This document shows positions 9,827-21,474 of a stretch of 64,000 nucleotides of DNA, piece after piece. How positions within the stretch are numbered: position 1 is the stretch's first letter; every line of letters begins with the position of its first letter. The notes beneath the pieces are model-generated. The model was not told where the DNA came from. It made no database searches and saw only the letters and a program-made list of their open reading frames with translations. The DNA lies in contig JAFFSR010000242.1 of NCBI GenBank assembly GCA_017163975.1, forward strand, positions 6,969,001 to 7,033,000. Reading direction: 5' to 3'. The position numbers and the translations under genes are program-made. This DNA is from Anastatus disparis. Taxonomy: Eukaryota; Arthropoda; Insecta; Hymenoptera; Eupelmidae.

Positions 9827-12800
9827 TCACTTTGTGTGTTCCATTAACCAAAGCGCAGTATTAATAGTAAAATCAATCTCCACCTCATCTTTACTCAAAC
9901 TATGATTATCTTCGTACACATGTAATCTGAAATAATACGTACGTACATGAATTTCATAGATATATAATAATCCAAGATTGTAAATAATTTTATGCCTTAT
10001 CTTTAATAACGTAAAAAGTACATATTTTAAAATTAAAAAAAAAACATAATTTTCATATCAAATAAAATAATTGCATAAAATAAAAGTTTCTAAATATTAA
10101 AAAAGGACTTACCTAGTTTTTACATTGTTTTCACATAATCGGTAATACCACAATTTACCCTGGGATGAAGGAACTCTTAAATCATTTGATCCTAATGCAA
10201 TTAAAGTAGGTGCTTTAACTTTATCTGCATGTAAAATTGGCGAGCGCTTTAGCATCAATTGAATGAGTTCAGAATAATTTGATTCTGGTGTATTTTCCGG
10301 TAATTTCCCAAGAGCATAACAGCCACTTTCTCCAGGGCACCTGAAAAATTTAATAATTTTAATATTTCCGATTTAATATTATCGTATGAATGGTATCGAT
10401 TAAGCAATATAATTAGTTAAATTAGAAGCTTTTATAATGTGTGTGTTATTATTTGATACTGTTAGGTATATACACTGTACGATAAAAATAACTTTCATAA
10501 CAATTTTAATTTATTGTAACAATATGCACAGTTTTGAAATTTTAAATGAAATTCAATACGAACTATAGCAAATATATATTAAGAATGTGATGTTGTCAAT
10601 TTGAAAAGAAATTTAACAATTATTTTTATCGTCTAATGTTGGTACATTGTACCTAAACCAACGTTGAAATTTGATTCGTTCTTCCACAGTCAAGGCACTA
10701 CGTCTACTGTAAAATAAACTTAAATTTTATAAAATTATAATTTATATAATTGATAATTGTTTAGGTTTTATTATATTTTCTTGTTTTTTAAACTTGTAAC
10801 ATAAGTAAAAACTGTAAGTTGTTCTAAATGTTTGTGATTTACATTAAAAGTGAAATAATAAGTTCAAACTTATATCTATTAAAATAATTATTATTTCGCA
10901 TTTTTAAAAATTGAAAATATATTTAATTACCAGTCTGGAATATCAGATATGCTAAACATTGCAGCAACGTCGATTACAGGATTTCTCATGACGACAGCTT
11001 TAAACCTATCCTGTAATTACAAAGACATAAACCAAATTTTGATCAATGATTTTTTATATTCAATCAATTTAAAGCTATAATAATCGAAACTAAGATTAAA
11101 TTTCTTATAATTATTAACATATATTAGATTTATGCAAAATTAGGATTTTAATTTTAATATTTTCAAAAATTTATTCTTACAGGATATTGACCACTAAGTT
11201 GAGCACCTAAGTAACCACCAAATGATCCACCGCACAAAGTAACTTTTTCTGGATTTAACCAAGGATATTTTCTTAGCGCTGAATCTATCGCGGTTATACA
11301 ATCAAGAACATCAGATTCACCAATCCTACCAAGAATATATTCAATATTATCTCCGCCCATTCCGGTAGAACCGCGATAATTTATTTGTAAAATACCAAAA
11401 CCTTTCACAAAAGAAAAAAGTATTTTCAATCATCTGTGTTTAAATTTTCAATAAATTATGTTCTTAATAGAAATTAATATTTTATTTAAAAAAATTACCA
11501 AGAAGGGCTAAAACTGCTTGAGAAATCATAAAATCATTGCTATATGCAGAATGAGGACCTCCGTGAAGCATTGCAATTAATGGCATAGATTTTTCTGATT
11601 CATTTCTTTTTCCGAAGTACGTGAAATTGAAATCCTCTGTAAATGTTAAATTTTGTGTTTTTTTAAGTTTCAAATAGTTATAGAAATAATTTTAGATTTA
11701 TAGTGGCTCTTATCATTAAAACATTTAATTAAAATAAGTGCTTATGCTAAAATGTATTATTTGTATTCATTACAAAAATTCATCACATTAACACAAGCTT
11801 GAGTATCATGATTATCCGAACATTCACGAAGTGAATGACCAACAAAATCGCAACAATAATTATTAATAAAGCTTCTAACTTTATTCTGTCACCTTTAAGT
11901 TAATTTGCCCTTCAAAATAATCAGTATTAATTTTCAGCTAATGAAAATAAAAATGTAATCTTCTATGTTTATTATATGTATATATAACATGTACTTACTA
12001 ACAGAGTCATTATTCTCATAAATAAATTCAGTGGTATCGTAGAAAAGAGTTTTTCCATCAGAAAGGTCAAGTGGACTTAGGCAATTAATCACATTAACTA
12101 ATGACTTCAAATTTCCAATATCTGATTGATTTGTATCAAATTTGCCAATTGTCAAGTGTGATGGTTGTATTAAAGAACATTTCGAAAAAGCTATGTAATT
12201 TTCTTTGACATCTAAAATTGTTAAGCTACTCTTATCTTGATTATCTATTTCAGTTATTTTCTTTGTTTCTGAAATAAAATTTATTAGATTATTTTAATGT
12301 TTAGTTATCTCCAAATACTGTATAACTTTGTTAATTTACCTAAATTAACAATATATGATTTTACAATTGATCTATGAGGCGTACTAAAAAATAAGTATTT
12401 TGAATCTTTACTCCAACAACGTTTCGGAAGATTCTGATTGAAAACTCCATAAAACTTCTTGTCATTAGCTATTGTCACGCATGTTTTTACTGCATCGACA
12501 AGGATATCAGGCTAACACATAATTTTTTTTATTATTAATAAAATTAATTTTATCAATTATTACGATCATAATAGAGAACAATGAGAAAATATTAAATTAT
12601 TCTTACAGTTTCTGAAATATCCCATTTCAAATATGAAATCCTTTGTACATGATGATGTGGAGCACTTATTTCTCGCTCTAGCCATACAAGATATTTTCCA
12701 TTAGGACTAAATCTTGGAGATCTACAAGAAAGTCCTTTTGCAGTTAATGTACCTTAAAAAGAAAGAATATCAAAATTAATTTATATGTATTATATTAAAC

Positions 12801-14563
12801 AATGTTTAACAATAAATAAATCAATATGGTTAAAATGATATACTTACGAAACTCTGATCCTTTCAAGTGAAAAATATACGATTCTCGATTAGTACAAAAC
12901 ATTAAACCAAGATATCTTGGATATAATTTATAAACAACGCCTACTATATCTTCGCCATTCGGAGCCCATGTTACTTGGCTTGGAAAGTATTCATCTGGTA
13001 TAGAATCAAGAGCTTTTATACTGTCATCATTTATGTTTAATATTACAACAACAGACCGATGTTTGCCAACTAATTGTTCACCCCACTCAGGCTTAAAAAT
13101 GTACTCCGTTCCCTGAAGAATACAAATTGGGCAAAGTTGGATTGGATAAGAAAAAAAATTGCACAACATTTTAAAAATCATTTGGTTTCTCAAATTCAAT
13201 TTTGTATTAAGTATGTAAAAATTTTGTTTAAAATTTAACAATTTAACGAATAAGTATCGAAAAGATTTAAAACAAATGATTATGTTACCCTTGATATTTC
13301 TTCTCCACTGTCAGATTTATTAGATTTAGAACTGGATTTCTGTTTATAAAATGGTTCACATTTCGGCAATTTTTTTTCAGCAATATACAACAAACGTGTG
13401 TTGTCAGGTGACCATCGAAATGCACTAAAAGTTGCTATACATAAATTCATAAAATATGTTAGAAGACTTGCATTATAATAACTTACATGAATTGAAAAAT
13501 TTCAAAAATTCTCTCCAAAAGGTGAGAAAATTTCAGTTCTTTGAAAAATAGCATTGTAAATGATTTTATGTTAAAGATACTCACGTCCAGAATAAACATC
13601 TCCATGTACATCGAGAGCAGACAAATCATACGATTTTAAAACGTGTTCCTTATCCCAAATTTCTATAAATTGTTTTGACTTTCCATCAAGTACAACTTCT
13701 CTTAAAATAGCTTTCAGATCCTCATTTTCAGAAAATACTGTTAATATTCTACAAATTAATATAATTAAAATATAATAAAACTTTTATGATAAACGAGATA
13801 TGTAACTATTAATAAAGATAAAAAATATTAAACAATGTTAGATATTTCTAAAATTTTCAAGTTATAATCATTTTAATTTATATTAATGAAATTCTACAAA
13901 AAAATCTTTTGTCTTTATTATTAATAAAGGTAAGACCAAAGAATTTAAAAAAAATTTTTTATTTAAATTTTACTTACTCAGAACTAGCATCTACAGGATA
14001 ACTTTCTATAAGTGGCTGAAGATCAGCATCGTAACTAAATTCCTTGATGAATTTTTGCTTTTTACGACGTTCTAAATTTCTTTGAGACCAAAGACTTTGT
14101 ACTGTTATACCACAATGATTTGGAACAATCCTAGCAGAAGTGATAATTGGATTTTTAGCTAATTGTTTATAGAGATCTAGCACCTTATCGATCTGAATAA
14201 AAGCAATAAAAAATGGTAAATATAATTAATAAAATAAAAAGAAAACGATGTTTTTTATTTCATAAGATAAAAAAATATGCTTTTATCTTATTTTCGTGAA
14301 GAGTAATGACAAAATAATGGCAATAGCCGTACGTTATAACATTACTTGATAAAAGTGCATATATTGTTAATAATTTTGTAAACCTGTTTTGAATTTTTAG
14401 GTAAGAGACGGTAGCAATTTTTCATGACCTTTGAATATTATGATTAAAAAAAAAGTTTTTAATTAATAGGTAGAATTTACGCCAATAGTATTTATTAAAT
14501 TCGAATAAATATATTTAATATATAATAATATAAAATTTGTTAACTTACCTGTGTTGTTGCCAT
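9827..14563 (-). CDS. Apeh: Acylaminoacyl-peptidase, paralogue B
   Basis: Second tandem S9C peptidase. Thirteen exons: 14549-14563, 13978-14192, 13585-13748, 13289-13434, 12848-13112, 12607-12752, 12340-12511, 11999-12268, 11499-11636, 11181-11401, 10931-11010, 10113-10340, 9827-9926. The sum is 2160 nt, 719 aa, the same length as paralogue A although individual exons differ by small multiples of three. The start is MATTQ in a 15-nt exon. The nucleophile elbow is GGSFGG (Ser570), with Asp664 in GSNDLRVP and His695 in YEDNHSL; the HGGPH loop and the NYRGSTGMG segment are also present. The protein should be an active cytosolic enzyme. Its introns are short and lack the palindromes found in A. 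It is closer to A than to C in first-exon length, lack of terminal extensions and triad context, so A and B are probably the younger pair. Confidence 0.94.
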
Positions 14564-14593
14564 GATTTTAAATGTTTCAACTACTCGTTCGAA

Positions 14594-14646
14594 TTATCTT
14601 ATCAAGACAAATATATCAATTATGCTAATATCACTTTGATAAGAAC
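14594..14646. promoter_or_regulatory. GATA-type sites upstream of APEH B
   Basis: TTATCTTATCA (two overlapping GATA cores on the minus strand) lies about 31 bp 5' of the ATG, and TTTGATAAGAA follows about 40 bp further out. The arrangement parallels the TGATAAG/TTATC pair upstream of paralogue A. Confidence 0.4.
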
Positions 14647-15382
14647 CATCAAGCAGGCTTCAGTTTACGTTTTGCTTGTCTTGTTGATCTTTAAAAAATT
14701 AAATATTAAAAATTAAAAAATTTTTAACAGAATATTATTTAGATTTTTTAAATGAAAAATTAAATAATCAAATTGAATTAGTATATAAAAAATATTTATT
14801 CTTAAAACTGATTTTGCATATTTGACAGTTCAAGGTGGTTTTAACCAAAGTTATAATTCGTTGTTCATCAAAATTAATAAACCGAAGAATCATTTAAAAT
14901 TTTCAACAAAGTGAGTTTTTCTTTTAAACATTATCTTTGTGAAATTTCAGGTAGCCTTGCCGATCATTCTATTGAGATAATCTCATACAAAATCGATCGT
15001 TTTTAAGTTTTTAAAGATCCTCCGGTTTTTTTATTTTTATGAACAACGTACTATAGCGGTTGCATGAACTGCCTTAATATAATCATTTGATAATAAGAAT
15101 TGTGCAAATAATGATTAGAAGTTCAAAATATATTAAAAGTAGAAAATATTAGGTACTGGTACATTCTGAATAATTTTTTATTAAAAATTCATAAGTAGAT
15201 ACCTCATTTTCTATAATATTAAAAATTACTAGTTTGAATAAATAATTGTTATCATTTCACCATTTTATAAAAAACTATAATAGTATATAACACGTTGCTC
15301 AATTATAAAAAATGACAAATTTTATCATTGTCAATCTCTATATTGGTATAAAGTGCATTAAATACTTAAATTTACATATTTT

Positions 15383-15545
15383 TAAAACCTCTAAGACTTA
15401 GCAGCATTGGTAGTTAATATCGAGGCATCAGAGGCCTCGAAGTAAACCCCGAAATAAATTTTAAAGATTTTTCAGCAGGTCTCGAATCATGATTCTGTAG
15501 AATGGAAAGCAAGCACTTTATGTACTTTGCAATACCATCCCTCGT
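15383..15545 (-). mobile_element. Decayed second-type tRNA-derived SINE
   Basis: On the minus strand the segment opens with a tRNA-like head (GGGATGGTATTGCAAAG, then AGTGCTTGCTTTCCAT, then a B-box-like GATTCGAGACC). A body containing TTTCGGGGTTTACTTCGAGG and CCTCTGATGCCTCG follows, ending TAGAGGTTTTAAAA. The CGCTTGCTTNNCATG-like word resembles tRNA-Ala. It shares no body sequence with the main SINE family, so it is a separate and older element type. Confidence 0.45.
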
Positions 15546-16112
15546 AGATAATATGTATAGTACAATTAATGTATTGTGATTTTTGAAATTTCATAACAAA
15601 TAAAATTTTTCGTTCAAATTAATCTGAAGATCAGTATTTGAATTTTGATTATTGAATATGAAAATAAGTGTTGATATTTAAGAAAAGTGAAATAATTTTT
15701 TAAGAAACAACGCTCAGAATTTTGTCTTTGAATAATCGATTTTGAATTATGTTTAATAACAAATAAAATATTTAAATTCATTTAAGTGATTCATTTTTAA
15801 CGTAGTAGGAAAACTATAATATTTTTATCTTTAAAGAATAATAATTAAATGTTTTGTATTTAATGTCAGAGGCAAGAAACTCGATTGTTCAAGACTGATC
15901 CATATAATTCAAAATGATGCAAGGATATCTTAAAATTATTTGGAATTTTTTTCAAATAAAAATAAACAATTGTAATGCATTTTATTGAACCATATACATG
16001 AACACATGATTGTTATTTTAACATTATGAATATTTTTTATAAATAACATAGAGATAAAAATAAATTAATGAATTGATCGAATATAAGGATGTAAAATTAT
16101 CTCTACACATCA

Positions 16113-19100
16113 TTAAACTGGCTTCGTTTCACTTTTAACTTCTTCCGCTACTATAGCAGGCTTTGGATCCTTTTTCGGCTTATCACAAATATGTTCTAAT
16201 AACCAAAGAGCGGCATTGATCACAAAATCAATTTCCACGACATCTTTTGCTAACATATGATTGTCTTCGTACACGTAAAGTCTAAAGCGAAAAGTAACGT
16301 AATTTTAATAGAATCGATTAATGAAATTTGTCGAAATTATTTTTTATAATAAAAAATTAACTTACTTTGTTATGACATTATTTGCTATTAATCGATTATA
16401 CCAAAGTCTACCTTGTGATGCTGGACTTCTTAAATCTTTTGTACCGACAACAATCATCGTAGGTGCCTTAACTTTATCTGCATGACGAACTGGCGAACGG
16501 TCAAACATTTTTAATACTATTTCAGTATACTTCATTTCAGAAGCTGCTGGTGGCAATGATTCAAGGAATTGACAACCAGTATTTGCTGGACACCTTTATA
16601 AAAAATATTTCAGAAATTCATCAAATTTTGTAATTTTTATGTATCACAATGAAAATTTCAATTTTATGTTTTCATTTTTTAAATTATACAAATTATCGAG
16701 GTAATATTTTAAATAGTTGAGTTGCGTTAAAGATATAAGTTATATGATTTACCAATCTGGAATATCTGTTGTAGTGTACATTGATGGTATCTCGATTATA
16801 GGAGCTCTCATAACAACTGCTCTAAACATATCCTGAAATTTAATAAAATTACATGAATTACATATAAGTGGTATAATTCAAATTTTTTCAAATTAATTTC
16901 AATAAAAATCTTACGGCATGTTGTCCACTCAAATGAGCGCATAAGAAAGCACCGTGACACAAACCGTAAAGTGTAACTTTGTTTGGATCGATATGTGGAT
17001 ACTTTTGTAATGCTAATTTTATTGCTGTCACGCAATCAAGAACGTCAATTTCGCCTATTCTTCCACTAAGGTATTCAATATTATCTGAGCCCATGCCAGT
17101 AGAACCACGGAAATTAATTTGTAAAATTCCGAAACCTTCGTGAAAAAAAAAATTAAATTTATAAAAAAAAAGATTAATAAATTAAATCTTTTTACATCTT
17201 ATAATTTAATCATATTATTACCTAAAAGTGCAAAAACTGCGTGATCCATATTAAATTGATTACAGAATGAATAATGAGGTCCTCCATGAGGTACTACAAG
17301 TAAAGGCATAGATTTTGGCGGGGCAGTCTTTTCTCCAAAATATGTAAAATTGAAATCCTCTGGAAAAAAAAAATTTCTTTATTTTTAAAGTCAAACGCGT
17401 TAAATAAAATACTATGAATTGTTGTATACTATAGAAAATACGATATCAATCCTTGATGATAACGAAATTATTCTTTTGATAAAAATCATAGCATATCGTC
17501 GAGTGAGAGTACCAAGATCCTGAATCGATCAAATGTTGAAAAATATGCTAATTCGACTAAAACCGTAATAAGATTATGATTCAGTTTAATTCGTGAATCG
17601 ACACTAATACTAAGTTCCAAGTTGTTTTTTGATAAACTCAATTGAGCTATAATTTTATACTATGGCCTTAGCCGAATTAATATCTTTTCCGCGCTTAATC
17701 AATTTAGCACCTTGTTGGTGTCATCCGACGATATAATTTTAACATTTAACGTCACAAAGGATCAATGATAAATCATACTTACTGACTGGTTCATCAGTTT
17801 TGTAAACAAACTCAGTGTGTTCATATATAAGATTTTCTCCTTTAGGAATATCCAATGGTTTTGTAATGTTATATAAGTTTAGATTACCAATATTTCCGGA
17901 ATTTGGATCAAACTTTCCAACAACTAATTGTGGCGGTTGAATAATTGAAAACCTTGTAAATACCACACGATTTTTTCTAACATCTAAAATATTTAAACTG
18001 CTTCCATCTGGATTTTCTATTTCAGTTACTACTTTAGTTTCTAAAAAAATAATGAAATATTAATATTTATAATTGCACCATTACTCATAAATATATAAAT
18101 ATTTCTAGACACGATCGCTACACAGAAGTGCTTTATATTTTCGACTAATGAGCGAAAAATGTAACCCTTTAAAATATGTTACATTATAATAAAAAAATTA
18201 TTTTTATCGTAAAATTGTCATTACAAGCTTTCCTTAATGTATATTTATATATATATATCTATATACACACACATACATATGTGGATATATGTATGTAATC
18301 AAGTTTATAAATTGTCTCAAATTTTTTATAAGAAAAAGTTATTAAATATGAATACATCTTTTTCATATTACAAACATTTCTCTATAGTCAATTACTTTAA
18401 CTTATCCATGAAAAAACACTTTAAATAGCTTAATAATACCATGTACATGTTAATTTATTGTTTTACCCAATCTAAATTATATTTCAAGAAATTTGTCGCT
18501 CTAAGTTGTTTTAAATGCAAAAAATAATCATGTCTTATTTTCATATTAACTTACCTAAATTAACAACGTACGATTTTATATTCGACCTTTGAGGTGTACT
18601 AAGGAATAAATATTGTGAATCATTGCTCCAACAACGTTTAGGAATTGTTTGACCATAAAAACCATAAAACTTTTTGTCTTTAGCTATAGTTATATTTGTT
18701 TTCACTAAATCGACAACCATATCCGGCTAAAAAATTTTTAATTTTTAATTTTTATAACGTTTGGTAATTAATATTTCAAAAGAATTTTATATCTTGGAAA
18801 CTTACCGTCTCAACAACATCCCATTTAATTCGCATTAGCCTTTGCACATTATGATGAGGTAGACCAATATCTCGTTCAAGCCATATAAGATGCTTTCCAT
18901 CAGGGCTAAATTGTGGTGTTTTACAAGCACACCCTGGATCAGTCAATTTACCTTTATGGGAAATAACGAATGTATTATTATTCTATATTTTTTGCCATAA
19001 GTTGAAAAATATTGCAATTTTCTCAGTAATCAAATTAATATTAATTATAAATTAACTAAACGTATTATTTATGATTATTAGAAAAAAATTTTCACGTCTA

Positions 19101-20661
19101 GTTATCATATCATCAAAAGATATAATATAAATAATTTTTTTTTATTTCAAGTATATTTATTGCAAAATTTAAAGTTAATTTCACATTAGCAATATTTTTT
19201 GCGTACATGTTCAATTTCATATTAAACTAAAAAAAATAAATAAGAAATAAAATTCTTACGAAATTCCAATCCTTTGAGCAGAAATATATACGACTCTCTA
19301 TTACTGCAACCATATCGACCAAGATATCTGCGATAAAGTTTGTAAGCAACACCAACGATACATTCACCGTTCGGTGTCCAAATAGTTTCGGCAGGAAAAT
19401 AATCATCTGGTACAAATGGTAATGGGAAAAAAGTGTCTTTTTCGATATTTAAAAGCACAATAACTGATTTATGCCTGCCTTCTAATTGTTCACCCCAGTC
19501 TGGTTTGTATACGTATTCACCGCCCTAAAAATTAAGAAAGAATAATATCATTATTTGCATTGTTAAATTGAAAATTTGTCTTTGTTTTCACTAATTAATA
19601 TTTTATTCTAAACATAAGTTGATTTTTTACCCGCTGAGGTAGTTCTTCATCTTCTGGTGATGGAGGTTTATACTTGGGTTTTTGTTTGTAAAATGGTTCA
19701 GTCTTGCGCAATTTTTTTTCAGCAATGTACATTAATTTTGTATTGTCAGGAGAAAATTGAAATGAACTGAACATATCTGACCAAATAAAGAATAATACAC
19801 GTGTATAAATTTTAATGAAATATTAAATGTATAATTATTATAAGAGAATTTTTCTATAAAATTCTGTGCAAAAAGTATAATAACGTAATTGTGAGACTTG
19901 ATGCTTTTTTTCTCAGTTGTTACAATATCTCACTAATTTTATAAAGCATCACTGAATTGTGATGATGGTTACTATGATTTTTATAGAAAAATTTTCTCAA
20001 ATTATAGCAATATTTCTTACTATCGGTATAAATTTCTCCATGTGCATCGTAAGCAGATAAGTCATAATTTTTAATACGATGTTGCCTATCCCAGATTTCT
20101 ATAAATTGTTTTGGTTCTCCATCAACTATTACCTCTCTTAATATTGCTTTAAATCTTTCATTTTCTGATGAAGTTGATAATAGCCTTGAATACAAAAAAT
20201 ATGTCAATAATCATTAAAGTACGAAAATTTCAGAATTTTTTATACGATTATAACGTTATACTCACTCCGAAGTAACATCGATAGGAAAACTTTCGGAAAT
20301 TGGTTGTAAATCAGCATCCAAACTGAAATCTTGTACAAATTTTTGTTTGATATTTCTTTCTAAATTTTTTTGTGCCCAAACACTTTGAATTAAAATTCCA
20401 TTCCTTGCAATGGAAATAATTTTAGCAGCTACAAGTTGTGGATTTTGACTTAAATGTTTGTACAGATCTAAAACTTTTTCCATCTAAAAATAAACACTCA
20501 AAATTGTATTTGTTCAAAATTTTTTCTCCAATATACATTAGATATTCACTTACCTGCTCATAATCTTCAGCTGGTGCTGGAGCTGCTGCAGGTTTTATCG
20601 GTGTTGATGGCACAGGTATTAACGATGCCGCTGGTGAAGGTTTTCCTTCTGCTGACGCCAT
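16113..20661 (-). CDS. Acylaminoacyl-peptidase-like, paralogue C, catalytic Ser replaced by Cys
   Basis: Third tandem copy. Exons: 20554-20661, 20266-20483, 20021-20184, 19631-19776, 19260-19524, 18806-18951, 18555-18726, 17783-18040, 17222-17359, 16915-17135, 16753-16832, 16366-16593, 16113-16281; total 2313 nt, 770 aa. All twelve introns match A and B. It adds an Ala/Pro-rich N-terminal extension (36-aa first exon) and a charged Lys/Glu-rich C-terminal tail after the conserved ALWLLEHI. Asp692 (GTKD), His723 (YEDNH) and the HGGPH loop are kept, but the elbow reads GLCHGA where A has GGSHGG: residue 598 is Cys (TGT at 16957-16959) and two elbow glycines are lost. No stop or frameshift is present, so it is a maintained gene, either a pseudoenzyme or a Cys-nucleophile variant. 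The acceptor-like TATTAG just before the ATG suggests a non-coding 5' exon. Confidence 0.93.
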
Positions 20662-21417
20662 AGCTAATACTATCAAATAATTATTTTTTATTTTAATTGA
20701 ACTAAATATTAAATTCATTCTATCAAAATAAAAAAAAACTCTGATAGTGTGAAATTTTAATCCAATAGACGAAATTACTATAACTTACCGAATTAACGAT
20801 TAATTCGAGTAAAAAATAAGCACATTTTAATGAATTAAACCACAAACTATATCGAATGATGTACTATTTATAATATCAAAGAATTTAATTAAAAATAGTT
20901 TGGATACAATATCAACTAATTACAAAGAAAGATACCCATTGATCAATGCCAAATTAAAAATCAATTATTTTTCTATTTGGCAACGATTTGATACAGGTAT
21001 TTTATGTCAATCAATACATTGTTTTACTTTTATTTATTGCCCGTAAAATCTCTAATTGATAAAATATTATGAATTAAATGTTCTAATTTCTCAAATTAAA
21101 AATTTTATTTTAGAATTTTTCATACGTTAGTTGTTTAAGTTACATAACTATACAATTTTTTAAAATCGAAACTGAATGACAAGTTTTTGTAGATTATAAA
21201 AAATTAATTATAATTATGAATAAGTACATTCAATTTTTGCTATGAAGATTTGAAATAATAAATTTAAAAAAATTTCTATGATAGTTTTTAAATATTGAAA
21301 AGCTAAAGATAAATATTTTTAATAATATGAATAAAAATTCCAATAATTTTTATGTATAGGCTATATTTAAAGAATTAAATAAAGAATCTTCATTATAAAG
21401 CATATGTATCGTATACA

Positions 21418-21474
21418 GAGATGCTTGTATCAATCGCCCAAGACCGGGATTCGAACTCAGGACCTCGAGATTTC
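21418..21474 (-). mobile_element. Truncated SINE (tRNA 3' half)
   Basis: Reads GAGGTCCTGAGTTCGAATCC on the minus strand followed by CGGTCTTGGGCGATTGATAC. This is the B-box half of the main SINE family plus the first bases of its body; the A-box half and most of the body are missing. Confidence 0.75.

Larger units (their letters stand above)
14564..16112. other. Intergenic between APEH B (start) and APEH C (3' end)
   Basis: This contains the presumptive promoter of paralogue B, with GATA-type sites at 14594-14646 and the upstream word CCTTGCCGATCATTCT near 14954-14970. A decayed tRNA-derived element lies at 15383-15545. Otherwise it is AT-rich sequence in which I see nothing. Confidence 0.65.

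Noticed and set aside
16113..20661. APEH paralogue C as a pseudogene
   Set aside because: All 13 exons join in frame (2313 nt) with GT-AG introns and no stop; only the active-site residue is changed.
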